NCBI GenBank assembly: GCA_013696595.1
Contig: JACCYG010000212.1
Coordinates: forward strand, 1-12,358
DNA: 12,358 bases
Direction of reading: 5' to 3'
DNA from: Actinomycetota bacterium
GTDB taxonomy: Bacteria; Actinomycetota; Thermoleophilia; Gaiellales; Gaiellaceae
A program made the position numbers and the translations under genes. Shown here piece after piece: positions 1 through 7,309 of the stretch. Positions within the stretch are counted from its first letter, which is position 1. Every line of letters starts with the position of its first letter. The notes under the pieces were generated by a model. It did no database searches. It worked only from the letters and a program-made list of their open reading frames with translations, and was not told the DNA's origin.

Positions 1-556
1 CGAGGAAGATGCCCACGCCACCGCTTCGCTGGAACCACGGGAGAGCGAGCCCGCGGTTCGAGAGCGAGAGGATGCCGAGCACGTCGCTCCCCTCGTCGAA
101 CGGACGAAGGTTCAAGAAGACACCTGCCCACCAGAAGATGATGATGATGAGCACGGGGATGTTTCGGAGCGATTCGACGTAGAGGGCGGCGGTCCGGCGG
201 ACGAGCCAGTTCGTCGAGAGCCGGGCCACCCCGACGATGACGCCGAGGACGGTGGCAAGGAGGATCCCGAGGAACGCGACCTTCGCCGTGTTTTGCGCGC
301 CTACGAGCAGCGCCTGGAAGATGCTCTGGCTCGAGCGAAAGTCCGAGTCAGGGACCGCGAATCCGGCGGGCTGGCGCAGGTAGCGGAAGTCCGTGCGGAC
401 CCCGAGCCGCTCCAGGTTGTCCGTCAGATTCCCCCACAGGTACAGGAGGAAGAGCGTGACGACGAGGAGGAATCCCGCCTGGAAGGCGAAGCGCAGCACG
501 CGGACGTTCCGCCAGAGCGGCGGAGCGGCCGAGGCGGTCGGAGTCGCGGCAGTCAC
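1..556 (-). CDS. aapQ: AapQ-like amino-acid ABC transporter permease (partial, C-terminus missing)
   Basis: Inner-membrane permease of a polar or general L-amino-acid ABC importer (AapQ/BztB type). The window holds the first 185 residues; the reading frame stays open to base 1. Visible features are a hydrophilic N-terminus, a first membrane segment at about residues 24-42, a periplasmic stretch with the family motif GFAVPDS (65-71), then membrane segments from about 86 (LLVGAQNT, followed by GILLATVLGVIVGVARLS) and the RNIPVLIIIIFWW block near 131-143. These are typical of the AapQ half of Aap/Bzt systems. The GTG at 556 is chosen because it is the only usual start between the upstream aapJ stop, which lies in the same frame, and the conserved region; no good ribosome-binding site precedes it. 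It lies 54 bp after aapJ, with a strong hairpin in the gap. Family assignment is firm; the substrate is unknown. Confidence 0.88.
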   Translation of the reverse strand, partial: MTAATPTASAAPPLWRNVRVLRFAFQAGFLLVVTLFLLYLWGNLTDNLERLGVRTDFRYLRQPAGFAVPDSDFRSSQSIFQALLVGAQNTAKVAFLGILLATVLGVIVGVARLSTNWLVRRTAALYVESLRNIPVLIIIIFWWAGVFLNLRPFDEGSDVLGILSLSNRGLALPWFQRSGGVGIFL

Positions 557-570
557 GGCCCGTTGGGGGT

Positions 571-600
571 GCGGGGCGGCAGCCGCGGCCGCCGCCCCGC
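571..600 (-). promoter_or_regulatory. GC-only hairpin in the aapJ-aapQ gap
   Basis: Perfect 10-bp inverted repeat: GCGGGGCGGC at 571-580 pairs with GCCGCCCCGC at 591-600, around a 10-nt centre that itself contains the palindrome GCCGCGGC. It fills most of the 54-bp gap between the binding-protein stop and the permease start, and no T-run follows on the minus strand. Known precedent: intergenic stem-loops between binding-protein and permease genes can stabilise the upstream mRNA or weaken readthrough, so that binding protein exceeds permease. That role here is inference. Confidence 0.5.
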
Positions 601-610
601 GTGCGATCTC

Positions 611-1735
611 CTAGCGGTACGGCGGCGCGTACTGCAGGCCGCCGTCCGTCCAGAGCGCGTTCAGCCCGCGCTCGAGCCCTAGCGGCGACCCTTCGCCGAC
701 GTTCCGGTCGTAGATCTCGCCGTAGTTTCCAACCTCACGGATGATGTTCACCGCGAAGTCGGCGTCGAGTCCCAGGCCGGAGTCGAAGGGCTCGCCTTCC
801 ACCGGCTGCCCGAGGAGCCTCTGGATGTCGGGGTTCTCGCTCTCCAGACTCTCGTCGATGTTCTCGGACGTGATTTCGAACTCCTCTGCCTGAATGGTCG
901 CGAAGATCGCCCAGTTGACCGCGTCCGCCCACTCGTCGTCGCCGTCGCGGACGGCGGGGCCGAGCGGCTCCTTGGACATGATGTCCTCGAAGAGCCGCAG
1001 CCCCTCGGGGCCGCCCTCAGCCTCCGGCCACGCCGACTGGATCCCGGCGAGCTGCGAGTGGTCCGACGTCCACGCGTCGCAGCGGCCCTGGATAAACGCC
1101 TGCTGCAGCGGGTCGGCCTCTTCGAAGGTGATGGGCTCGTAGTCGAGGCCCTCGGCCTGGAAGACGGACTCGAGGTTCAGCTCCGTCGTCGTTCCCGAGA
1201 GCACGCAGATCCGCGCGCCGTCGAGATCAGCGAGCGACTGGAACTGGCTGTCCGACTTCACCATCATTCCCTGGCCGTCGTAGTACGTCGTGTGCAGGAA
1301 GCGCGCGCCCTCCGACCCGTCGCGCGAGGCCGTGTAGGTCGTGTTCCGGATGAGGACGTCGATCTCGCCCGACTGAAGTGCCGTAAAACGTTGCTCCGCG
1401 GTCAGCGGCGTGAAATCGACGGCTTCCGGATCGCCGAGGACTGCGGCCGCCACCACGCGGCAGAAGTCGATGTCGAAGCCCTCGAACTCCCCGCCCTCCG
1501 TGGCGACCCCGAAACCGGGGACGGCCTCGTTCACACCACAGACGAGCCGCCCGCGGTCCTTCACCTGTTGCAGGACGCCTTCGCCCTCGCCTTGACCTTC
1601 CTCGCCGGTGGTCGTCTCCTGACCTGCCGCCTCGCCGTCACCGTTTCCCCCGTCATCGCTGTGCACGCAGCCGACGGCGACGAGCAACGCGATCGCGAGG
1701 ATGAGTCCGAGCCCGAGAATCCCCCGTGTGCGCAC
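611..1735 (-). CDS. aapJ: AapJ-like amino-acid ABC transporter substrate-binding lipoprotein
   Basis: Extracytoplasmic binding protein (374 aa) of a general or polar amino-acid importer, anchored as a lipoprotein. Residues 1-23 form a Sec signal with a hydrophobic core and lipobox AVGC (Cys23). An acidic Gly/Glu-rich linker follows to about residue 55, including GQETTTGE. The mature domain carries AapJ hallmarks: GFDIDFCRVVAAAVLGDP, the PLTAEQRFTALQSGEIDVL block, RNTTYTASRD, YYDGQGMMV, and a C-terminus ending LNALW.DGGLQYAPPYR. At 374 aa it is somewhat longer than usual AapJ proteins (about 340) because of the linker. The start is GTG at 1735, supported by AAGGAGG (1745-1751) 9 nt upstream. 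It lies 87 bp after the aminotransferase, so it may have its own promoter or be read from the upstream cluster. Family is near certain; the ligand cannot be assigned. Confidence 0.93.
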   Translation of the reverse strand: MRTRGILGLGLILAIALLVAVGCVHSDDGGNGDGEAAGQETTTGEEGQGEGEGVLQQVKDRGRLVCGVNEAVPGFGVATEGGEFEGFDIDFCRVVAAAVLGDPEAVDFTPLTAEQRFTALQSGEIDVLIRNTTYTASRDGSEGARFLHTTYYDGQGMMVKSDSQFQSLADLDGARICVLSGTTTELNLESVFQAEGLDYEPITFEEADPLQQAFIQGRCDAWTSDHSQLAGIQSAWPEAEGGPEGLRLFEDIMSKEPLGPAVRDGDDEWADAVNWAIFATIQAEEFEITSENIDESLESENPDIQRLLGQPVEGEPFDSGLGLDADFAVNIIREVGNYGEIYDRNVGEGSPLGLERGLNALWTDGGLQYAPPYR

Positions 1736-1822
1736 GGATCCTTCCCTCCTTCGCTGACAACTAAATCTCTTCGAGCGGGAGGCTAACGCACGCCGGAGCG
1801 GCTGTCAGCAGCGATCGGGCGA
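1736..1822. other. Intergenic gap between aminotransferase and aapJ
   Basis: This 87-bp stretch holds the aapJ ribosome-binding site (AAGGAGG on the minus strand, 1745-1751). No clear terminator follows the aminotransferase stop, so readthrough into aapJ is possible. A weak minus-strand TTAGCC/TTAGTT pair with 16-nt spacing, and a 7-bp inverted repeat (GCTGACA 1753-1759, TGTCAGC 1803-1809) are present, but neither is strong enough to call as a promoter or operator. Confidence 0.4.
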
Positions 1823-3268
1823 CTAGCCGGCAGGCGAAACCGGCGCTTCGGGCGAGCCCGCCGCCCTCCGCTTCGTTGGGCGTCCATCCAGCTTGCCCCA
1901 TGCTTCCGTGAGGACCTCGCCCAAAATCCCCACGATCTCGTCGAACTGGGCCTGCTCGGCGACGAGCGGTGGAGAGATCTGGATCACGGGATCACCACGA
2001 TCGTCGGCGCGGCAGATGAGCCCGGCCTCGAAGAGCCGGGGCGACATGAAGCCGCGGAGGAGTGACTCGCTTTCCTCGTCGGAGAAGGTCTCCCGCGTCT
2101 CCTTGTCCTTCACGAGCTCGAGCGCGTAGAAGAACCCCGTTCCGCGCAGATCGCCTGCGATCGGCAGGTCGAGGAGCTGGGCGAGCGTCGCCCGGAAGCC
2201 GTCCTGCTCTGCCGCGACGTGCTCGACGATCCGCTCTCGCCGCATGATCTCGAGGTTCTTGAGTGCGATCGCGGCCTGCACGGGATGTCCGCCGAAGGTG
2301 ATGCCGTGCGCGTACATCGCCGTCCCGTCGAGGAACGGCTCGATCACCGCGTCCCGCGCAAGGACCGCCCCGATCGCGGCATATGCGGAGGAAAGGCCCT
2401 TTGCGCACGTCACGAGGTCGGGCTTGATGTCGTACCGATCGGACGCAAACCACCCGCCGAGGCGTCCGAACGCGGTGATGACCTCGTCCGCGCAGAGGAG
2501 AATCCCGTAGCGGTCGCACATCTCGCGGACGCCCTGGAAGTACCCCGCAGACGGAGTGAGTGAGCCGCCGGCGTTCTGGACCGGCTCCATGATCACCATC
2601 GCGACCGTCTCGGGGCCTGCCTGGACGACGGCCTCCTCGAGGTCGGTGAGGAGGAACTGCGTGAACTCCTCCTCCGTCTCTTCGGGCGGCCGGTGATAGC
2701 GGTTCGTGTTCCACACGTGGATGACGTCGGGGACGAGCGGCTCGAACGGTGCGCGTAGCGCCGCGATCCCGTTGATCGAGAGCGCACCCATCGTGGTGCC
2801 GTGATAGGCGACCCGCCGCGAGATCGCCTTCCAGCGCCGCTCGCCGCGCGCTGTGTGGTACTGGCGGGCGAGCTTCCAGGCCGCCTCGACAGCCTCTGAG
2901 CCGCCGTTCACGAAGAAGACGCGGTTGAGGTCGCCCGGCGCGAGCGACGCGAGCTCGGCGGCGAGCTCGATCGCGCGCGGGTGCGCGTAGCCCCAGTTCG
3001 TGTAGAAGGGAAGCTCGCGCATCTGCGCGGCAGCGGCCTCCCCCATCTCCTCGCCGTACGAGTACCCGACCTGGACGGCGAAGAGACCCGCCAGCGCGTC
3101 GAGGTAGCGCTTGCCGTTCGCGTCCTCGAGATAGCAGCCGTCGCCGCGCACGATGATCGGGATGTCGCCGTCGCGATAGCTCCCCATGCGGGTGAAGTGG
3201 AGCCAGAGGTGGTCGCGAGCGGCGCGCTGGAGCTCGGCGGGGGTGAGAGACGTGGCCGTGGTGCTCAT
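1823..3268 (-). CDS. Class III PLP aminotransferase, probably putrescine/omega-amine:pyruvate type
   Basis: Cytosolic pyridoxal-phosphate aminotransferase (481 aa), subgroup III, resembling SpuC-like polyamine:pyruvate and omega-amino-acid:pyruvate transaminases. It would move an amino group from a primary amine such as putrescine to a keto acid, leaving an aldehyde. Visible features: YLDALAGLF (55-63), phosphate-binding GGSEA (122-126), YHGTT (155-159), DEVITAFGR with cofactor Asp261, CAKGLSS with the Schiff-base Lys290, and GITFGGHPV (322-330). The C-terminal 25 residues are a Lys/Arg/Pro/Ala-rich tail. The start is ATG at 3268: it overlaps the potC stop by 4 nt (ATGA) and is preceded by AAAGGAG (3273-3279). 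The same frame stays open far upstream, but that stretch is a shadow of potC. Coupling to potABCD suggests an imported amine as donor. A GABA or beta-alanine aminotransferase remains possible. Confidence 0.9.
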   Translation of the reverse strand: MSTTATSLTPAELQRAARDHLWLHFTRMGSYRDGDIPIIVRGDGCYLEDANGKRYLDALAGLFAVQVGYSYGEEMGEAAAAQMRELPFYTNWGYAHPRAIELAAELASLAPGDLNRVFFVNGGSEAVEAAWKLARQYHTARGERRWKAISRRVAYHGTTMGALSINGIAALRAPFEPLVPDVIHVWNTNRYHRPPEETEEEFTQFLLTDLEEAVVQAGPETVAMVIMEPVQNAGGSLTPSAGYFQGVREMCDRYGILLCADEVITAFGRLGGWFASDRYDIKPDLVTCAKGLSSAYAAIGAVLARDAVIEPFLDGTAMYAHGITFGGHPVQAAIALKNLEIMRRERIVEHVAAEQDGFRATLAQLLDLPIAGDLRGTGFFYALELVKDKETRETFSDEESESLLRGFMSPRLFEAGLICRADDRGDPVIQISPPLVAEQAQFDEIVGILGEVLTEAWGKLDGRPTKRRAAGSPEAPVSPAG

Positions 3269-4119
3269 GCGGCTCCTTTCGGGGATCGTCGCCACTGGAA
3301 GGCGATGTTCAGGAACATGAGGACGAGGGCGGCGGCAAAGACCATCGTCCCGATCACGTTGATCTGCGGCGGCACAGCGACACGCGCGGCTCCCCACACG
3401 AAGAGCGGGAACGTCTGGTCGGAGCCGGACACGAGGTACGTGATCACGAAATCGTCGACCGAGAGCGCGAAGGCGAGCAATCCCGCCGCGAGCACGCCCG
3501 GCGCAATCAGCGGCAGCGTGACGCGATAGAACGTCGCCCAGGGGGTCGCGAAGAGATCCATTGCGGCCTCTTCGAGATGCCGGTCGTGGCCGGCGAGCCG
3601 GGCGCGCACGGTCACGACGACGTAGCTGATGTTGAACATGATGTGAGCGATCAGAATCGTCGCGAAGCCGAGCGGAATGGAGTAATTGAGGAAGAGCGTC
3701 AGGAGCGACGAGCCCATGACGATCTCGGGCGAGGCCATGGGCAGGAAGATGAGAAGGTTCGTCGCGCCCCGGCCGCGGAAGTGATAGCGGACGAGAGCCA
3801 GGGCGATCAGGGTGCCGAGGATGGTTGCCGCGATACTCGAGAGGGCCGCGATCTCGAGCGAGAGCACGACCGCTCCTCGAAGGTCCGGGAAGCCGAACGG
3901 GTTCGCCCAGTTGTCCAGGGTGAAGGACCCCCAGGTGAAATTGAACCGCCCGACGGGGTCGTTGAAGGAGAAGGCAACCACCACGGCGATGGGCAGAAGC
4001 AGGTAGACGAGCGCGAGGATCGCGAACAGCGTGAGGAGGTGATGGCGCGCGGCCGCCACTGCCCTGGCGGAAAGATCGAAGCGGCGGGGTGCCGGGAGCT
4101 GCTCCGCCGCGATGCTCAT
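3265..4119 (-). CDS. potC: PotC-type spermidine/putrescine ABC transporter permease
   Basis: Inner-membrane permease (284 aa), second of the two permeases of a polyamine-type importer. A cytosolic N-terminus of about 28 residues precedes a first membrane helix (about 29-51), then the PotC-like SFNDP motif (51-55) and the WGSFTLDNW segment (63-71). The cytoplasmic EAA loop, which docks on the ATPase, is at 184-203 (EEAAMDLFATPW, then FYRVTLP), followed by SVDDFVITYLVSG (220-232), typical of PotC and PotI. Length fits the family. The start ATG at 4119 overlaps the potB stop by 4 nt, and its own stop overlaps the aminotransferase start by 4 nt, so three reading frames are linked by ATGA junctions. 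No strong ribosome-binding site is seen, consistent with coupled translation. Confidence 0.93.
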   Translation of the reverse strand: MSIAAEQLPAPRRFDLSARAVAAARHHLLTLFAILALVYLLLPIAVVVAFSFNDPVGRFNFTWGSFTLDNWANPFGFPDLRGAVVLSLEIAALSSIAATILGTLIALALVRYHFRGRGATNLLIFLPMASPEIVMGSSLLTLFLNYSIPLGFATILIAHIMFNISYVVVTVRARLAGHDRHLEEAAMDLFATPWATFYRVTLPLIAPGVLAAGLLAFALSVDDFVITYLVSGSDQTFPLFVWGAARVAVPPQINVIGTMVFAAALVLMFLNIAFQWRRSPKGAA

Positions 4120-4985
4120 GCCGCTGTCCCCGCCGTGACACGCTCGCTCCCGACCGCCCGCGCGTACAGCAGGACCGCGATGACGATCCCGGCCATGAGG
4201 ACGAACGAGAGCGCGGCCGCCTGCGGATAGTTCGCGACCTCCTTGAACTGCGACTGGATCACGTTTCCGATCATCAGCTGCCTCGGCGTCCCGAGCAGCT
4301 CCGCGTTGATGAAGTCGCCCGCGGCCGGGATGAACGTGAGCAGCGTCCCGGCGAAGACGCCGGGGAGAGAGAGCGGGAACGTGACCCGTAGGAACGCCTT
4401 CACCCTGCTCGCGTAAAGATCCTGGGCCGCCTCGATCAGACGCTTGTCGATCTGCTCGAGGCTCACGTAGAGCGGGAGCGCCATGAAGGGGAGGAAGTTG
4501 TAGGTGATGCCCGCGACGACCGCCGTCGTCGTGGCGAGCAGACGGCCGTCCTCACCGACGAGATGAAGCGTTCGCAGGGCATCGACGACGAAGCCCTGGT
4601 CGGCGAGGATCGTCTTCCAGGCGAGCGTCCGGATCAGGTACGTGACGAAGAACGGGGCGATCACGAGCAGCAGGAGGAAGTTCTTCCAGCGACCGCCCCG
4701 GAACGCGATCCAGTACGCGAGCGGATAGCTGATCAGGAACGCGGCGAGGGTCGCCACGCCCGCGTACTCGAGTGAGCGGATGAAGTGGCCGCGGTAGAGC
4801 GTGAACGCGTCCGAATAGTTGTCCCAGGCCCACGCGAACGTGTAGCCCGAGAACAGGTCGCCCGCCTGAAGCGACGTGTAGCCGAGGTAGTACATCGGGA
4901 CGACGAAGAACAGCGCCAGCCACGCGAGGCCGGGCAGGAGCAGGAGGTAGGGCACGAGGGCCCGATGCCGGTGGAAAAAGTTCAC
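4116..4985 (-). CDS. potB: PotB-type spermidine/putrescine ABC transporter permease
   Basis: Inner-membrane permease (289 aa), first of the two polyamine-transporter permeases. Membrane helices are visible near 10-34 (LVPYLLLLPGLAW), 72-95, 101-125 and 148-175, with a final helix near 256-275. The FVTYLIRTLAW motif (113-123) and the EAA loop (185-204, EAAQDLYAS then FLRVTFP) are characteristic of PotB/PotH proteins; the usual Gly of the EAA loop is replaced by Tyr191. GDFINAELLG (223-232) is also typical. The start is GTG at 4985, 30 bp after the potD stop; no clear ribosome-binding site is seen and no in-frame alternative lies before the first helix. A small 5-bp inverted repeat (AGCCG 5001-5005, CGGCT 5012-5016) overlaps the end of potD. 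It overlaps potC by 4 nt. Confidence 0.93.
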   Translation of the reverse strand: MNFFHRHRALVPYLLLLPGLAWLALFFVVPMYYLGYTSLQAGDLFSGYTFAWAWDNYSDAFTLYRGHFIRSLEYAGVATLAAFLISYPLAYWIAFRGGRWKNFLLLLVIAPFFVTYLIRTLAWKTILADQGFVVDALRTLHLVGEDGRLLATTTAVVAGITYNFLPFMALPLYVSLEQIDKRLIEAAQDLYASRVKAFLRVTFPLSLPGVFAGTLLTFIPAAGDFINAELLGTPRQLMIGNVIQSQFKEVANYPQAAALSFVLMAGIVIAVLLYARAVGSERVTAGTAA

Positions 4986-5015
4986 CGCGTCACAGTTCGC
5001 AGCCGTGCCGTCGGC

Positions 5016-6191
5016 TCAGGCGCCGATGACCGCCTGGAACTTCTCCTTGTACTCCGCCTTATCCGCCGCGTCGGCGTCGAAGATGAAGGTCTTCGACAAC
5101 ATCTCCTCGGTCGGGAAGATGAGCGGGTTTCCGACCGCCGTTTCGTCGAACTGCGCGATCTGGTCCTCCGCTCCCTTGACCGGGGTGACGTAGTAGATGT
5201 ACGCCGCGATCTGGGCGGCCTTCACCGGGTCATAGACGTAGTTCATGAACGTGGAGGCGGTGAAGACGTCACCCCCGTTCGGGATGAGCATGTTGTCGGT
5301 CCAAATGTGGCTGCCGGTGTCGACGACGGTGAACTCGATGTTCGGGTTGTCGATCCCGGCGGCGACGTCACCCGACCAGGCCATCGCGGCCCAAACGTTC
5401 CCTGAAGCGAGATCCTCGACGTAGTCGTTGCCCGTGAAGCGGCGAATCTGCCCTGAGTCGACGGCGTCCTGGAGCGCGCTGATCGCCGAATCGAACGCCT
5501 CGTCGGTCACGTTCTCGGGATCGCCGCCCTGCGCCGCGATCAGGAGGCCCATCGTGTCCGGCATCTCGGTCAGGAACGTGACCTTGCCCTTGAGCTTCGG
5601 GTCGGTCAGGAGCTGATCCATGGTCGTGACCTTGCCGATCGTCTTCTTGTTGTATGCGATCCCGGTCAGCCCCGACTGCCAGGGCAGGCTGTAGTCACGG
5701 TTCGGATCCCAGCCTGGGCTCTTGAGCGCGTCCTGGAGGTTCTCCTCGTTCGGAATGGCGCTCTTGTCTTTCTTCTGCAGGTATCCGAGCTTGATCATCC
5801 GCGCCACCATCCAGTCCGAGAGGACGACGATGTCGCGGCCGATGTCGTCGCCCGCCTTGAGCTGGGCCTGGTACTTCCCGAACCACTCCTCGTTGTCGTT
5901 GACCTCCTCGATGTACCGGACGCTGACGCCCGTGTCGCGCTTGAACTGCTCGAGCGTGGGGCGCTTCTTCGTCTTCTCGTTGATGTCGATGTAGAAAGTC
6001 CAGTTCGCGATAACGAGCTGATCCGCGAGCTCCTGGCTGACGGTCGTCGTTCCGGCCGCCTCGCCGGTCGTCGTTTCCTGGCCTTCGATGCCGTCGCCGC
6101 CACAGGCGGCGAGCAGCGAGGGAAGGGAGACGGCGGCGCCACCGAGCGCGGCGCGGCGAAGCAGCTCTCGTCGGGTGATCGGATCCATCAT
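5016..6191 (-). CDS. potD: PotD/PotF-type polyamine-binding lipoprotein with Tat-like signal
   Basis: Extracytoplasmic solute-binding protein (391 aa) of the polyamine-type importer, delivering ligand to PotB and PotC. The N-terminus has a twin arginine (ITRRELLRR, Arg7-Arg8) followed by a hydrophobic run and lipobox LAAC (Cys30), so it resembles a Tat-exported lipoprotein; AapJ in this window lacks the twin arginine. A linker with GQETTTGE (37-44) leads into NWTFYI (63-68), which aligns by eye with the NWTEY ligand-site strand of PotD. Further on lie LSDWMVARM and AMAWSGDVA; WSGD resembles the WAGD ligand-site segment of PotF. The start is ATG at 6191, overlapping the potA stop by 4 nt, with GAGGAGG (6199-6205) 7 nt upstream; a second ATG follows at once. 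Polyamine-family membership is firm; putrescine versus spermidine cannot be decided. Confidence 0.93.
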   Translation of the reverse strand: MMDPITRRELLRRAALGGAAVSLPSLLAACGGDGIEGQETTTGEAAGTTTVSQELADQLVIANWTFYIDINEKTKKRPTLEQFKRDTGVSVRYIEEVNDNEEWFGKYQAQLKAGDDIGRDIVVLSDWMVARMIKLGYLQKKDKSAIPNEENLQDALKSPGWDPNRDYSLPWQSGLTGIAYNKKTIGKVTTMDQLLTDPKLKGKVTFLTEMPDTMGLLIAAQGGDPENVTDEAFDSAISALQDAVDSGQIRRFTGNDYVEDLASGNVWAAMAWSGDVAAGIDNPNIEFTVVDTGSHIWTDNMLIPNGGDVFTASTFMNYVYDPVKAAQIAAYIYYVTPVKGAEDQIAQFDETAVGNPLIFPTEEMLSKTFIFDADAADKAEYKEKFQAVIGA

Positions 6192-7309
6192 CTGCGTTCC
6201 TCCTCAAGGGCGTCGACGACGAAGGTGGACTCCGGGCTCCAGCTGAGCGTGACGCGGTCGCCCGCCGCGAGGCCGGAAGGGCCATGGTCGGTGTTCTGTG
6301 CGTAGACCGTGATCGAGCCGGTTCCGGTCTGCGCGATGTACTGCGTGGAGACTCCGATGTAGCTCCGCTCCGCGATCACGCCTTCGAGCATGTTCGACTC
6401 GCCGGCGGCGAGTCGGATCTTCTCGGGCCGGATGCCCACGGCGACCGGGCCCGTCCGCCCGGCCAGAGCGGCGGCCGGCACGCGAACCTCGGTTCCGTCC
6501 TCGAGTCGCACGACGCCTTCGCCAGCCGCGCGCCCTCGCAGCAAGTTGGATGCGCCGAGGAAGCTCGCGACGAAGGCGGTGCGTGGACGCTCGTACAGCT
6601 CGTCCGGGCTCCCGAGCTGCTCGATCCGGCCTGCATTCATCACGGCGATCTGATCGGCCATCGTCATGGCCTCCTCCTGGTCATGCGTGACGTGGACGAA
6701 GGTAATGCCGACGTCGTTCTGGATCCGTTTGAGCTCGAGCTGCATCTGCTTTCGGAGTTTCAGGTCGAGCGCGCCGAGCGGTTCGTCCAGAAGCAGGACC
6801 TGCGGGCTGTTCACGAGCGCGCGCGCCAGGGCGACCCGTTGCTGCTGGCCGCCGGAAAGCTGACCGGGCTTGCGCTTACCAAGGCCCGGGAGCGCAACGA
6901 GCTCGAGCATCTCCTCCACCCTTCGCTTCAAGGGGTCGCCCCTCTGCCCGCGACGGCGCAGGCCGAAAGCGACGTTCTCGAAGATGGAGAGGTGCGGGAA
7001 GAGCGCGTAGCTCTGGAAGACGGTGTTGACGTCGCGCTTGTACGGCGGGAGACCGGTGACGTCGGCATCGCCGAGGAAGATCGCGCCGCCCGTCGGCTCC
7101 TCGAAGCCGCCGATCATGCGAAGCGTCGTCGTCTTGCCGCACCCGGACGGTCCGAGCAGCGCAAAGAAGCTTCCGCGCTCGATCGCGAGCGAGACGTCGT
7201 CGACCGCGACCACGTCGTCGAAGCGCTTGGTCACACGCTCGAGGCGGATGTCCGCGACCTCGCGGCCGCGCGTCACTCGGCCGGTCTCGGACCGTTCCTC
7301 GACCGCCAT
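6188..7309 (-). CDS. potA: PotA-type polyamine ABC transporter ATPase
   Basis: Cytosolic ATP-binding subunit (373 aa) that powers the PotBC permeases. All nucleotide-binding elements are intact: Walker A GPSGCGKT (53-60), Q-loop FQSYALFPH (Gln99), signature LSGGQQQR (151-158), Walker B VLLLDEP (171-177), D-loop GALD (179-182) and switch His209 (VTHDQEEA). A TOBE-like regulatory domain occupies about 290-370, where GIRPEKIRL and the SYIGVSTQYIA block match the PotA/FbpC/CysA pattern. The start ATG at 7309 overlaps the regulator stop by 1 nt (TGATG), supporting translational coupling; the first 18 or so residues are a non-conserved extension. The gene lies first among the transporter genes, in the order A-D-B-C rather than the E. 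coli potABCD order. Confidence 0.95.
   Translation of the reverse strand: MAVEERSETGRVTRGREVADIRLERVTKRFDDVVAVDDVSLAIERGSFFALLGPSGCGKTTTLRMIGGFEEPTGGAIFLGDADVTGLPPYKRDVNTVFQSYALFPHLSIFENVAFGLRRRGQRGDPLKRRVEEMLELVALPGLGKRKPGQLSGGQQQRVALARALVNSPQVLLLDEPLGALDLKLRKQMQLELKRIQNDVGITFVHVTHDQEEAMTMADQIAVMNAGRIEQLGSPDELYERPRTAFVASFLGASNLLRGRAAGEGVVRLEDGTEVRVPAAALAGRTGPVAVGIRPEKIRLAAGESNMLEGVIAERSYIGVSTQYIAQTGTGSITVYAQNTDHGPSGLAAGDRVTLSWSPESTFVVDALEEERR

Noticed and set aside
293..682. Plus-strand frames of 129 and 73 codons at the left end
   Set aside because: They overlap the AapQ-like permease and the end of aapJ and have skewed Arg/Glu composition without motifs.
1058..1786. Plus-strand frame of 242 codons across aapJ
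   Set aside because: Shadow of the AapJ-like gene, with no recognisable motif.
1753..1809. 7-bp inverted repeat GCTGACA...TGTCAGC flanking the aapJ upstream gap
   Set aside because: Short arms 43 bp apart are expected by chance; no extension of pairing on either side.
3269..4141. Upstream extension of the aminotransferase frame to 4141
   Set aside because: It overlaps the whole of potC, is Arg/Pro/Ser-rich and lacks domain similarity. ATG 3268 has a good ribosome-binding site and the ATGA overlap.
5001..5016. 5-bp stem AGCCG...CGGCT between potD and potB
   Set aside because: Too short to call as a terminator or attenuator, although its position resembles the aapJ-aapQ hairpin.
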